NCBI RefSeq assembly: GCF_002276045.1
Contig: NZ_NQMR01000041.1
Span: forward strand, 1 to 61,949
DNA: 61,949 bases
Direction: 5' to 3'
From: Pseudoalteromonas sp. NBT06-2
Lineage (GTDB): Bacteria; Pseudomonadota; Gammaproteobacteria; Enterobacterales; Alteromonadaceae
Each line of letters starts with the position of its first letter. Positions within the stretch are counted from its first letter, which is position 1. Shown one piece after another: positions 8,514 through 18,396 of this stretch. A model generated the notes under the pieces. It did no database searches. It worked only from the letters and a program-made list of their open reading frames with translations, and was not told the origin of the DNA. The position numbers and the translations under genes were made by a program.

Positions 8514-11480
8514 ATGAATAACAAAAACAATGAAGCATTTACTTTGCCTATAGCCAGTAAGGTATTTTCTATAATTGGGGGCTTACTTGGTTTTACAGTA
8601 TTAATTGCTTGGAACTTCAACCACTCTTTAATTATTCAACTGCACACATCTCTTGCACCAATGCATTTTAATGAAGCTTTATGCATTTTTTTATCAGGTA
8701 TAAGTCTTTTTTTTATCAATCATAAATTAAAAATATTATTTCCAAGCATTGTATTGTTTATAAGCTTTATTACCTTATTAGAATATATACTGAGTATTAA
8801 TTTAGGTTTAGATCAGCTATTTATTAGTCAAAAATCAAATTTATTTAATCTTTTACCCGGTAGAATGTCACCTATAGCAGCAATATGTTTATTTTTAATA
8901 GCAGCTTGCTTTATCACTTTTATATCCTCGAAAGTAAATTCAGGGCAAACTGTAATAATTTGTAATATATGCTCTTTTTATATTATTGCATTACTTACAA
9001 TATCATTGTTTGGTTATACCTTAAATATCAACTCCTTTTACTCTTGGGGATATTTTTCACCTATGACCATTCATAGCGCTTTAGCACTTATGTGTATTTC
9101 CATAAGTACGAAAATTTTTATTAATTCACAATATCAAATTGATAATATTGGTAGTTTTTTTTCAATATATCTATTTTCTATATTGTTTATGCTTTTTTGG
9201 CTTGAAAGTGCAAATGAAGAGTCCAGAAAAATTGAAGCTAAAATACAGACAGAGATATCTCTCATTGAAAACAGTACCAACCAAATGTTAAATACACATT
9301 TGGTGCAATTAAAAAATATAAAAACAGATGAAAATAATACGCCAATTAACCCCGTAGATATAATTTATAAGACACCTTGGCTCAATAACATTCAATGGTT
9401 TGATATTAACAGTGCAAGCCAAGTATATTCATTTCCCAATATAGAAATAAAAAATAATTTTACCGATGACATGTTAAATTTGTTTAAGGAGATAGAGCAA
9501 AAAAAAGTATTCTCTGCTAATACAATAAACAAAGGTGACATACAAAATAGCGAACTTATTATTATTAACCCAAGTATTAAAGTTAATGAAAAAATAACTG
9601 GATTTATCATTTCTAATATTAATATTAAGGTTTTATTTGAAAACTTACTTTTAATAAATAATGATTTTATATCTATAAAGTTAAGTCATAATGATCAAGT
9701 TTTTTTTGATAGTTCATTACCTATAGAAGTAAAAAAAAATCAATTTACGACAACACAAAAAATATCTATTCATGGTATGACTTGGGCTCTGGAGTTAACA
9801 CCTAAAGTTGGGTTTTTAAACGATATTACAACTAGCTTACCAAGCTGGTTATTATTCATAGCTATTATGTTCACATTTCTTTACTCATTTATTTTTTATT
9901 ATTTTGAGTTATTTCAAATAAAAGTTAATCAGCTTATTAAAAATAATAAACAGATCCAAGATGAAAAAACAAAATTAAATGCCTTAACAAATAATCTTAA
10001 CGATGCAATCATCATTATAAATAAAAAAAGTATAATTCAATCTTTTTCAAAAAAATCGGTAACATTATTTGGTTATACAGAAAAAGAAGTTATTGGCAGA
10101 AACGTCAATCTTTTAATGCCCATAGAGCTTAATCTCCAACACGATAAGCACATAAAAGGCTTCACTAACAATAAAAAAAATAAAGCATCAGCTCAAAAAA
10201 GAAACCTTACTGGTATACATAAAAATCAAAAAAAATTTCCTATTGAAATTAATTTAGTTGAAGTAGTTATAGATCAAGAACACCAATTTATTAGTGTTAT
10301 AAAAGATCTTAGTTTTGAAAATAAAACATTAGAGCAACTAGAAAAATCTAGATTCGAAACTGAATCAATAAAAATAGCGAAAAGTAAATTCATTGAATAT
10401 ATGGGTCACCAAATTAAAAGCCCAATGAACAGTATTTATGGTGTTTTACAACTTTTAGACCATGAATCTAACTCAGATAAAAATAATAAACTGATTGAAC
10501 AAGCATTATTTTCTTCAAAATCATTAATATACACAATTGATGATATTATTGATTTTTCTAAAATTCAAGGTGATCAACTTGTCATTGAAGAGTCTGTATT
10601 TAGTATCAAACAACTTATACAAACGCTAGTTCATGATATGGAACATGAAGCACAGCAAAAAGATGTCAAATTAACCGTTTCATACTCAAGTAATTTTACA
10701 GATGGTTGGCTAGGAGACCCTGTTAGGATCAGACAAATTATTTTAAACCTAATTCTAAATTCTTTAAAATATACGGTGGATGGTAGTATTGATATTCATG
10801 TTGATATTATTGATTCTAACACCCATCAAAAATCAATTAAAATAACGGTAACAGATACCGGTTCTGGTATGACTAAAGAAAAAGCAGCAAGCCTTTTTAA
10901 TCATATAGATCAAGGTATAAGGCTGACAACACATTTATGTGATGGTTTAGGTATAGACTTACTTATTGTAGAGAAGATAGTTCAACTGATGGATGGAGCT
11001 ATCAGCGTCAGCAGTTCTGAAGGTGAAGGGTCATGTTTCTTAGTCATTTTGCCTTTAATTAAGCAAAATAAAAACTTCCAAGAAATGCATTTACATACTA
11101 AAGGAGTGGTACCCCACTTTGAGAGCAAGCATATTTTATTAGTTGAAAGTGATGCTGTTAGTAAAGTGGTTTTAAAAAGCATGTTAGAAGCAACGAAAGC
11201 TGACATTTCAGTGGTTTCAAATGGAAAACAAGCTATTGATTATTTAAAAAATAAGCAACCAGATTTAATTATGATAAATACATACCTACCCGTTTTAAAT
11301 GGCATTGAAGCTTGTAGAGAAATTAGAGATAGTAACTTTATAATGCCCATAATTGCACTAAGTGAACATAAAATACAAGATGACATTAAAAACTATCAAC
11401 AACTAGGTTTTAATGCGCGTATTGATAAACCAATAGAACTTCATCATTTATATCAGATATTGACTGAACAATTTAAATAA
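8514..11480 (+). CDS. Membrane hybrid histidine kinase with PAS and degenerate receiver
   Basis: The ATG at 8514 follows TAGGA with proper spacing and gives 988 residues. Layout: about eight membrane helices in residues 1-230; an extracytoplasmic segment of about 200 residues; another helix near 445-465; PAS about 500-610; HisKA about 635-700 with phospho-acceptor motif GHQIKSPMN; HATPase about 740-850 (NLILNSLKYT, DTGSGM); receiver about 875-985. In the receiver the usual phospho-acceptor Asp (LLMDxxMP) is replaced: the motif reads IMINTYLP, with Asn. The Lys motif (RIDKPI) survives. The protein probably phosphorylates a separate partner, and the receiver may be regulatory only. It is not adjacent to a cognate regulator. 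Confidence 0.9.
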   Translation: MNNKNNEAFTLPIASKVFSIIGGLLGFTVLIAWNFNHSLIIQLHTSLAPMHFNEALCIFLSGISLFFINHKLKILFPSIVLFISFITLLEYILSINLGLDQLFISQKSNLFNLLPGRMSPIAAICLFLIAACFITFISSKVNSGQTVIICNICSFYIIALLTISLFGYTLNINSFYSWGYFSPMTIHSALALMCISISTKIFINSQYQIDNIGSFFSIYLFSILFMLFWLESANEESRKIEAKIQTEISLIENSTNQMLNTHLVQLKNIKTDENNTPINPVDIIYKTPWLNNIQWFDINSASQVYSFPNIEIKNNFTDDMLNLFKEIEQKKVFSANTINKGDIQNSELIIINPSIKVNEKITGFIISNINIKVLFENLLLINNDFISIKLSHNDQVFFDSSLPIEVKKNQFTTTQKISIHGMTWALELTPKVGFLNDITTSLPSWLLFIAIMFTFLYSFIFYYFELFQIKVNQLIKNNKQIQDEKTKLNALTNNLNDAIIIINKKSIIQSFSKKSVTLFGYTEKEVIGRNVNLLMPIELNLQHDKHIKGFTNNKKNKASAQKRNLTGIHKNQKKFPIEINLVEVVIDQEHQFISVIKDLSFENKTLEQLEKSRFETESIKIAKSKFIEYMGHQIKSPMNSIYGVLQLLDHESNSDKNNKLIEQALFSSKSLIYTIDDIIDFSKIQGDQLVIEESVFSIKQLIQTLVHDMEHEAQQKDVKLTVSYSSNFTDGWLGDPVRIRQIILNLILNSLKYTVDGSIDIHVDIIDSNTHQKSIKITVTDTGSGMTKEKAASLFNHIDQGIRLTTHLCDGLGIDLLIVEKIVQLMDGAISVSSSEGEGSCFLVILPLIKQNKNFQEMHLHTKGVVPHFESKHILLVESDAVSKVVLKSMLEATKADISVVSNGKQAIDYLKNKQPDLIMINTYLPVLNGIEACREIRDSNFIMPIIALSEHKIQDDIKNYQQLGFNARIDKPIELHHLYQILTEQFK

Positions 11481-11508
11481 GCGTTAACACCCTTCTAACG
11501 CTTAAATT
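11479..11508. terminator. Hairpin between convergent kinase and LysE genes
   Basis: AAGCGTTA and TAACGCTT are separated by nine bases, directly after the kinase stop and before the end of the convergent lysE-like gene. The T-tract is weak on both sides. It probably serves both genes. Confidence 0.5.
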
Positions 11509-11527
11509 TATAAATGGATAAGTTTAA

Positions 11528-12136
11528 TTACAGTAATACTCTTGCACTAATGCCTAACAAAGCAATTCCTGTAATTTTATCGATTACATGAACGTTATTT
11601 CGTAATTTTTCTAACATTACAGACTTTGATAAAACAAGTGCTATCAAACAATACCAAAGCGCATCTATACCACTTACAGTCGCCACCATTATTATTTTTT
11701 GTTCTAAATTTGCATTAGTATCAATAAATTGACTAAATAATGCTAAAAAAAACATGGCTATTTTAGGATTTAAAAAGGCAATCATAAAGCCTTCCCACGC
11801 ACTTTGTTTTAAGGTGGTTGAAATGGCCTCTTGCTTTAACTTTCCTAAAGATGATTTAGAAGTAAATGACTTAAATGCTAGCCAAAGTAAAAATGCAACA
11901 CCTGCATATTTAATAATATTAAATAGCCAAGGCGTTTCTTTTATAATAAGTGCCATGCCTAATATTGTTAATACTGCATATAAAGCGATACCTGCACCAT
12001 GTGCAATACTGACCACCAAGCCATTCAATCTCCCACCTGACATTGTATGCTTTAAAACAATGACCAAGCTAGGACCAGGTGTCATAGCACCTAATACACA
12101 AATAGATGCGAGTGATAACCACGCTGTTAATTCCAT
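11528..12136 (-). CDS. LysE/RhtB-family exporter
   Basis: This 202-residue inner-membrane protein has the family's six-helix length. The signature is intact near the N-terminus: LGAMTPGPSLVIVLKHTMSGG, then GLVVSIAHGAGIALYAVL. A later block reads GFMIAFLNPKIAMFFLALFSQF. Members export amino acids such as lysine, threonine or homoserine lactone-like compounds; the substrate cannot be told here. It is a single-gene unit. Its start is the ATG giving MELTAWLS, the usual family opening. Confidence 0.93.
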   Translation of the reverse strand: MELTAWLSLASICVLGAMTPGPSLVIVLKHTMSGGRLNGLVVSIAHGAGIALYAVLTILGMALIIKETPWLFNIIKYAGVAFLLWLAFKSFTSKSSLGKLKQEAISTTLKQSAWEGFMIAFLNPKIAMFFLALFSQFIDTNANLEQKIIMVATVSGIDALWYCLIALVLSKSVMLEKLRNNVHVIDKITGIALLGISARVLL

Positions 12137-12312
12137 ACTTTATATCCCCTTTAGAATGATATTAAATATTGTAACTAACATTTTACATGAATATAAATTT
12201 AAAATTTTACTTTAAACTATCACTTTATTTCATACCTAAACTCATTATGGGAAGATTAATCAATTAAGGGTCTATTTTTTGGGAGTGAAACTTGTAAATT
12301 AATTTCAATATC

Positions 12313-12698
12313 TTACTCTTTACCAGCCTCTAAAGTGACATGAGTTTCTAATAATGGACTCACTGGAGTTGAGACATTTTTAATAAGATAGTCTCCTTCA
12401 GCTAAACTTACAGAGACTTCTCCCTTGCCCTTTGTTTCCACTACTTTTATTAACTTTTCTTTTTTATCAAAAATATTAAAAATTTGTCTAATTTACAATG
12501 TTCTTTCATTTTTATTGATGTCTCAAGTACTTGACCTGGACGCATAGCACGTTGAGCCACTATGTTTAACGTTCCTGTATTATTTTTCATCTCAACAGTG
12601 CTTTTATCATTCAACGTAACATTACTTTTTGAATCAACTTCTTGCTGACAACCGGTAGCAATCAACAACATTAAAAATACAAAACTACGTAATATCAT
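12313..12698 (-). pseudogene. Frameshifted small lipoprotein
   Basis: It starts MILRSFVFLMLLIATGC, a lipoprotein signal with Cys after LIATG. The frame then closes at KLDKFLIFLIKKKS. One frame over, the sequence continues coherently as IFNIFDKKEKLIKVVETKG to EGDYLIKNVSTPVSPL and ETHVTLEAGKE, stopping at 12313. A one-base change in the T-run near 12480 accounts for the break. The intact protein would be about 128 residues and anchored in a membrane. The family is not recognised. Its ATG follows an AAGGATG ribosome-binding site. Confidence 0.6.
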
Positions 12699-12711
12699 TT
12701 ATCATCCTTAT

Positions 12712-12740
12712 AAATTAGCCTAGAGGTGACCTAGGCTAAT
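12712..12740 (-). terminator. Terminator after the GlyGly-CTERM gene
   Basis: ATTAGCCTAG and CTAGGCTAAT form a perfect 10-bp stem around a 7-base loop. On the minus strand the stem is followed by TTTATAAGG. It lies between the minus-strand propeller gene and the lipoprotein gene. Confidence 0.65.
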
Positions 12741-12801
12741 AAATTATTTGTAAATAAGAGCTAAAATATGTAGCCATTTTTTGTTCTTAATTACAGTTCA
12801 A

Positions 12802-13898
12802 TTACTTTTTCAGTCTGCGACTAAAAAGACTCGCTAAAGCAATTAGTAAGAAACCAAAAGTACCACCATTACTTTTCTTTTTCTCTACTGTCACACTAAT
12901 GTTTTGACTCACAGTATCATTTTTAGCTTGACCATCATCTGCAACAATAGTGAATGTCATATTACCATGCTCACCTTTGATTGAACCTAGGCTTACTGCA
13001 CCCGTTTCATTATTAAAAGATACATTACCAACTACTGGCTGAGAAGGATGCCATTGAGTTTCACTATCAGTTTGACCAGCATCTTGATTATGAACAATAA
13101 AACCTCGTGAAGTACCGACTAAAACATTATCAGAGTCACCATTAGCAATACCAAAAGCAGTTATACTGCTGCCTTCAGACATAGCTTCAGATGCGCGAGC
13201 CCAATTTTGACCTTTATCATTTGTTCTCCAAATGTAATTACCACCGGTCCATAATCTATCCGAATTATTATTATCAAGAATATGTGGCGTTATAAACCTA
13301 AACCCATTATCTGGCTCATGTTCATCAAAAGTAACAAATGCATTCGTCCAGTTTTCGCCGGAGTTATACCCAAACCACTTCAAGATGCAGGATTCAGTTG
13401 GAATTAGAAATGCTTTAGGCAAGGCATTGATTGAAGAACATGGTTATTCCCTTTTCAAAATCAATAACACTGCGTAAAGTATTTATAAACCAACCTTACA
13501 GGGACTTCTGAGCAAATCATGCTCGTTGTTCCATCTTTTTTTAAGGGAGTAACCATTAATGCAAAGATGCGCCTAGATTATGAATTGCTCAGCAGTCCTG
13601 AATCTCACATCTTGAAGTGGCTTGGGTATATAACTTACGCTAAGTGAATTATAAACATAAGAAGAGTAAATAATATCTGAATTTGTTGGATCAATTGATG
13701 TATAACCACCATACCATGTCGAATACATTAAATGACACATATCAGATACAGCAGCAAAAAAGTTACCCTGTGCATCTAATGTACGCTGAACACAACCATC
13801 ATTACCTATGTACATAGTTTTATTTGTTGTACCATCATAATCTGGATGGAAAGCAATAATATGATTATCAGCATGGATATAGCGCTCATCAAACTCAG
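12802..13898 (-). pseudogene. BNR/sialidase-like propeller protein with GlyGly-CTERM tail, split by a MITE
   Basis: The sequence has BNR-type repeats of exo-alpha-sialidase/VPS10-like propellers (NSGENWTNAF, WRTNDKGQNWARASEAMS). A C-terminal tail, GGTFGFLLIALASLFSRRLKK, fits the GlyGly-CTERM pattern: Gly pair, hydrophobic span, basic end. This tail is processed by rhombosortase in related genera, so the mature protein would be secreted or surface-associated. A type B MITE at 13365-13630 splits the gene. Keeping one TATA rejoins it as NSLSVSYNSGENWT. The 5' end is missing: coding sequence (FDERYIHADNHIIAFHPDYDG) runs to about 13898 and then abuts a TonB-receptor fragment on the other strand. 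The gene is clearly dead. Confidence 0.8.
13365..13630 (-). mobile_element. MITE, type B (266 bp)
   Basis: The ends are TATACCCAAACCACTTCAAG and CTTGAAGTGGCTTGGGTATA. The element is the reverse complement of the copy at 52183-52448 and has the same length. The interior shares CATGGTTATTCCCTTTTCAA and AGCAAATCATGCTCGTTGTT with it. It is inserted in the GlyGly-CTERM gene. Confidence 0.88.
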
Positions 13899-14466
13899 AT
13901 CAAAATGATGTTTCTATATCTCATGGCTATGACCGACTACAAACTGGACTATCATATAGAAAAGCTAAAAAGAGTCATGCTGCTTACGGTAAGGAATTGA
14001 ATGCACAATTTAAACAAACGGCTGGTTTAATAAAATATACAACTGAGTTGGATCATTTAAATAGTAAAGCAAGCTTTTTAATAAGTGGAACATCGGATAT
14101 TGGTAAAAGTATATCTCAATTTCCTGAAAAGAAAATCACCATTTATCCCAGAAAAATCGTCAGTTTAAGCCAATTAAAACTCAGTTATAAAGAGTTATGG
14201 TTAGTTAAACTCTATCATCATTATTAAAATTGGGAGAGTCAGATAGATCGTGTTGAATCAAAACAAAATACAGTTTATCAAATACTTATTTATTATCAGA
14301 GAATCTAAAATTTCATAGTGAATTTAGCACTGGTTTTAGGTTTCCCACCTTATCTGAATTATATTTTAATGGCGAAACACCTAGAGGTACAACATTAGGA
14401 AATATAAATTTAGAACCTGAAACAAGTAGAACACTTGGCATAGCATTAACTTATCAGATTGAATAA
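13898..14466 (+). pseudogene. TonB-dependent receptor remnant (barrel fragment)
   Basis: The readable fragments are barrel strands of a TonB-dependent outer-membrane receptor. SHGYDRLQTGLSYRK and ITIYPRKIVSLSQLKLSYKE lie in one frame, running to LYHHY followed by TAA at about 14225. The same frame resumes as NWESQIDRVESKQNTVYQ. A frameshift then leads to the diagnostic TGFRFPTLSELYFNGE and LGNINLEPETSRT, ending at 14466. The plug, the first barrel half and probably the last strands are missing. The 5' end is cut at about 13898 against the opposite-strand propeller gene. The specific substrate cannot be called. Confidence 0.8.
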
Positions 14467-14476
14467 TCACATTATT

Positions 14477-15436
14477 TTAATTATTGAGTACCTTTAATCC
14501 ATATTTAATCGTTTTATTTAAATGCGCTTTAAATAATTGATAACATATTTCTCTAAACCATCTATGTTCTGGATCTAAGTTGTTTTTTGCATGCCATAAA
14601 ATGTAGTACTGATGTGGCTTTATATCTAAAGGTAGCGGCTTTATTTTTAAATCATGAATATGTGAAAAGTCAGCAGCAATATGAAGGGGTGTTGTTAAAA
14701 TTGTATCTGTTTGCAATAATAACTCTATGGCTGATTGAAAAAAAGGTACTGAAGCAAATACTTTTCTTTTTAGATCTAGCTTAGATAATGCAGCTTCAAT
14801 GGGACTGTCTTTATCACCCCCACCACTTATTACGATGTGTTTTGCCTCCGTATAATCCTGAACTGTAAAGGGGCTTTGCACTTTAGGATGTGATTTTCGC
14901 ATCACTATCACCAATTCATCTTCAGCCATTTTTTTTCCGTAAAGGTTCTCGGGCACAGCATCAACTATGGTAGATACTAAATCTAAAGACCTATGCGATA
15001 ACTCATATAGCCAACTTTTTTGCCACAGCAGATATTCAACACTAATATTAGGGGCACTGCTTACCATTTGAGCACAGATATCAGGTAGTATAAATTGTGA
15101 AACATAATCACTTGAGGCTAATATAAATTGACGCTGACATTGGGTGATATCTAACTCTTTAGGTAAGTATAAATTGTCTAAATTTTGTATCAAACTTGGT
15201 AGTTGTACCTTTAACTCCTCTCCTCTTTGCGTTAAAACAAAGTGATTGGCTTCTCGAATTAAAATAGGATCATGAAAGGCATCACGAATTTGAGATAAGG
15301 TTTTACTCATTGCTGATTGCGTAACATTCAAAGATTTTGCAGATTCGGTTAGGTTACGCGTATGCAATAATGAGATAAGTGCAGGTAATAACTTGTAGTT
15401 ATTCAAAAAGTTGTGCCTTTTATTAAGGAAGTACAC
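14477..15436 (-). CDS. LysR-family transcriptional regulator
   Basis: This is a DNA-binding regulator of about 319 residues with an N-terminal winged helix (LLHTRNLTESAKSLNVTQSA, then MSKTLSQIRDAF) and a LysR substrate-binding domain (about residues 95-300). The annotated start at 15436 is GTG and lies inside the hairpin at 15435-15465; a TTG ten codons further in is another possibility. It lies directly downstream of doxX and chrA on the same strand, so it may control or be co-transcribed with them. No ligand can be inferred. Confidence 0.92.
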   Translation of the reverse strand: MYFLNKRHNFLNNYKLLPALISLLHTRNLTESAKSLNVTQSAMSKTLSQIRDAFHDPILIREANHFVLTQRGEELKVQLPSLIQNLDNLYLPKELDITQCQRQFILASSDYVSQFILPDICAQMVSSAPNISVEYLLWQKSWLYELSHRSLDLVSTIVDAVPENLYGKKMAEDELVIVMRKSHPKVQSPFTVQDYTEAKHIVISGGGDKDSPIEAALSKLDLKRKVFASVPFFQSAIELLLQTDTILTTPLHIAADFSHIHDLKIKPLPLDIKPHQYYILWHAKNNLDPEHRWFREICYQLFKAHLNKTIKYGLKVLNN

Positions 15437-15465
15437 TCATTTAATAATGTGATCATTAAATGAGT
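15435..15465. terminator. 11-bp hairpin between doxX-like gene and lysR start
   Basis: ACTCATTTAAT and ATTAAATGAGT pair perfectly around nine bases. The hairpin sits between the doxX stop and the lysR coding region and covers the GTG start of lysR. It may terminate the doxX transcript, or restrict lysR translation when lysR is read through. Confidence 0.5.
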
Positions 15466-15474
15466 TTTGTAAGA

Positions 15475-15906
15475 TTACAGCTTTTTATTAATGATTTCAT
15501 CAACAGAGTATTTACCAGCACCTTGAATTAATAGACTAACAACACCCGCTAACAGTAAGACTTGAAATTCATATCCGCCTTTACCAAACATGCCAGCATC
15601 GAGGTGAACAAAACCGATAGCGACTAACATAACCACTACTAGGCTACTAGCAGCAACACGGGTAAATAACCCAGCTATTAACAAAGCGCCACCTAAAGTT
15701 TCAGCAAGGCCAGCAGTTACAGCGAATAAATAGCTTGGCTCAATACCCATACTTCCTAGCCATCCAGCAAAACCTGCAGGATTACCTTCACCAAATAACT
15801 TACCCCATCCATGACCAATAAAAATTACACCTAAAACAAGTCTTAAAATAACTGGAGCAATTTGACTATTGTTGCTCTCAACAACTTTTTTTAATAAGTT
15901 TTTCAT
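15475..15906 (-). CDS. DoxX-family inner-membrane protein
   Basis: This 143-residue protein has four membrane helices and the DoxX signature: RLVLGVIFIGHGWGKLFG, then GLAETLGGALLIAGLFTRVAA and AIGFVHLDAGMF. Family members include subunits of quinone-linked oxidoreductases and proteins of oxidative or sulfur stress, but most, like this one, are uncharacterised. It lies between chrA and lysR on one strand. The length is normal and the start is supported by the typical charged N-terminus. Confidence 0.9.
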   Translation of the reverse strand: MKNLLKKVVESNNSQIAPVILRLVLGVIFIGHGWGKLFGEGNPAGFAGWLGSMGIEPSYLFAVTAGLAETLGGALLIAGLFTRVAASSLVVVMLVAIGFVHLDAGMFGKGGYEFQVLLLAGVVSLLIQGAGKYSVDEIINKKL

Positions 15907-16011
15907 AACTGTGCCTAAAATTAGTTATTGCAAAGTATTTTAATCGTATTCACCTATGAATTGAAATCCATTTTAAGACTAATTCCCATGAAATAAGTTC
16001 ATACCTATTTA

Positions 16012-17160
16012 TCAATATAAAAACAAAATACCAAAAAATGAATATAAAGCAACCAATAATAGAATAGGTAATTTCAAAGATTTTAGTAAATATATGCCAA
16101 GAATGACCAAAGCCATATCAATGCTATTAATTACTGCACTTTGAAAAACAGGTTGATATAAAGCTGACAATAATAAACCAACCACAGCAGCATTCACACC
16201 ATTCATAGCTCCTGAAATACTCGGATTACTCGCTAAGGCCTGCCAGTTTTTTAATACTATTAATATCAATAAGAAACCAGGTAAGAAAACAGCTAAGGTA
16301 GCCAACAATGCACCTAAAACTGGCGAACTTGGTAATAGCTCAAAACCTAAAAATGTCGCTAATGTAAACATAGGACCAGGTACTGCTTGCGCTGTGGCGT
16401 AGGCAGTTAAAAAAGAATCTTGGCTTAATTGTTCACCCACTAAACCTTCTAATAAAGGTAATACAACATGACCACCGCCAAAAACTAAACTGCCCGCTTG
16501 GAAAAAGTCAGAGAAAAGCTTTATTTGTACGTTTAAGTGTGAAAATAAAGGCAAGCTAATAAGTAAACTTATAAATATTATTAATGGCGGCCAACTTAGC
16601 TGAATTTTAGTTCTTGGCACTAAGCTAATTTCATCTGTAGCGCTTAAATAATACTTACCTACTAACGCAGCAAAGATAAGCACTAACATTTGCGTATATA
16701 GCGAAGGCATTAACAATAATGCTATGGCGGTAAAAGTACACAATAATACAGATGTTTTTTGTTTGCAAAAATTATTAAACATTCCCCAAACAGCATCAGC
16801 AACCACAATCACAGCAAGTAATTTTAAACCATGAACCACACCTTCAAAAAAAGTATTATCGGAAAAACGCTGACTCATTAAGGCAATAGCTAACATCACA
16901 ATAACCGAAGGCAAAGTAAAGCCTAAAAAGGCAGCTATGGCACCTGATAACCCCGCTCTGTGATAACCAATAGAAAACCCAACTTGGCTAGAACCAGGAC
17001 CAGGTAAAAACTGACTTAAAGCAACCAATTGACCATAATCTTTATCGCTTAACCATTTATTTTTTTCAACAAAGGCTTGCCTAAAATAACCTATATGTGC
17101 AGCAGGACCACCAAAACTCATACAACCTAAAATGAAAAATTTATAAAATATTTCGAACAT
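16012..17160 (-). CDS. chrA: Chromate transporter, two-domain CHR family
   Basis: This 382-residue membrane protein belongs to the long CHR family, in which two homologous halves form about 10-12 helices. Half one shows GCMSFGGPAAHIGYFRQAFV and LSQFLPGPGSSQVGFSIGY. Half two shows QAGSLVFGGGHVVLPLLEG and AQAVPGPMFTLATFLGFE. These GGP/GGGHVVLP and PGP motifs are diagnostic. The family exports chromate, taking it up as a sulfate analogue. Genomic copies without other metal genes may do something else. It is divergent from the frameshifted lysR at 17284, a common regulator arrangement. Confidence 0.95.
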   Translation of the reverse strand: MFEIFYKFFILGCMSFGGPAAHIGYFRQAFVEKNKWLSDKDYGQLVALSQFLPGPGSSQVGFSIGYHRAGLSGAIAAFLGFTLPSVIVMLAIALMSQRFSDNTFFEGVVHGLKLLAVIVVADAVWGMFNNFCKQKTSVLLCTFTAIALLLMPSLYTQMLVLIFAALVGKYYLSATDEISLVPRTKIQLSWPPLIIFISLLISLPLFSHLNVQIKLFSDFFQAGSLVFGGGHVVLPLLEGLVGEQLSQDSFLTAYATAQAVPGPMFTLATFLGFELLPSSPVLGALLATLAVFLPGFLLILIVLKNWQALASNPSISGAMNGVNAAVVGLLLSALYQPVFQSAVINSIDMALVILGIYLLKSLKLPILLLVALYSFFGILFLY

Positions 17161-17283
17161 ACTTCAAATCTATTTATACAATTAATTACAGTAAGATAAT
17201 GAAATCACAACAATGATTCAAATTGATTGTTTTGATTTAAACTATGAATATAATTAATAAATATGTAATTGAGTAGTTAAAAC

Positions 17284-18215
17284 ATGAAAGAATTTAATTG
17301 GCGTGCGATAGATCTCAACTTACTTGTTGTATTTAATGCCTTAGTAGAAGAAAAAAGTGTTTCCAAAGCAGCAGAAAAGCTAAACATAAGTCAATCTGCT
17401 ATGAGCCATAGCTTATCTCGTTTACGTACTTTATTAGATGACCCGTTATTTGAACGCCAAGGTCATATTATGGTGCCAAGTCAAAAATCCATAGATCTCA
17501 CTCCGGTGATCGCCAGTATTTTAAATCAAATTTCTCAACAGGTTTTACGCACAGGAGCATTTGAACCTAAAGAGTTTAATAGCACTTTTAAAATAGGTTT
17601 AACTGATTACGCCGAATTACTTTTTGCGCCTATATTATTTGATGTAATTTCATGCCTTGCACCACAAAGCCAAATTTGTTTTTATCATGTTGATAAAAGT
17701 AATTTTGAACAGGTGTTTAAAGCGCATCATCTCGATTTAATGTTAGGCAGTATTAATAATGAATATAAAAACTTTAACCGAGCACATGTATATACTGAAC
17801 GCCATGTTTGTTTGATAAGCAAGCTACAAATATAACAACTCCAATCTCAATTGAGCAATACTGTGCAACCCCCCATGCATTGACTAGCTCTAATGGCCAA
17901 ATATCATCACCCATTGATAAACAATTATCTAAGCACAATCAGCAAAGACAAGTAAAAGTCACCACGCGTAATTTTTTAACTTTAAGACACCTTTTAACTG
18001 GTCGTAATTTACTCTGTGTTGTACCAGAGTTAATGGCTAAAATGGATTTATTTTCAAATAAACTGAGTTTTGCTAGGGCGCCTATAGATGTACCTGATTT
18101 TAAAATTGAAATATTATGGGAAACTCGCAACGATCAACATCAAAAAAACCTGTGGTTACGTAAACAAGTAAAAAATACAATTACAGGACATGTAGCAAAA
18201 TTAAAGCAACCTTGA
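17284..18215 (+). pseudogene. LysR-family regulator, frameshifted
   Basis: The N-terminal helix-turn-helix is intact (SVSKAAEKLNISQSAMSHSL, SRLRTLLDDPLFERQG), followed by the first half of the effector domain. The frame closes at ERHVCLISKLQI (17835). The second half continues one frame over from about 17810 (ATNITTPISIEQYCATPHAL) to WLRKQVKNTITGHVAKLKQP. Together they make a normal LysR of about 310 residues. One indel near 17815-17830 separates them. The gene is divergent from chrA and was probably its regulator. A truncated DNA-binding half could still be made. A sequencing error cannot be excluded for this single lesion. Confidence 0.75.
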
Positions 18216-18396
18216 CGCATAATTCATTAGACTTAAGTAAAGCATTGTAAATGAGTATCCAATAAAGCGTTTTAAATAATATAACACTATGTAATTAAAC
18301 AAAAAACCTCATCGATAATCACTAGGCTTTCACTTTATTTTACTTTATTTTACTATAACTTAACGTTTAGATATTTTGTTACTAGGGAAAAGTTAG

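Noticed and set aside
11754..12215. A 153-codon plus-strand frame opposite the LysE-family gene
   Set aside because: Antisense shadow of a well-conserved gene; its product resembles nothing and no start signal is present.
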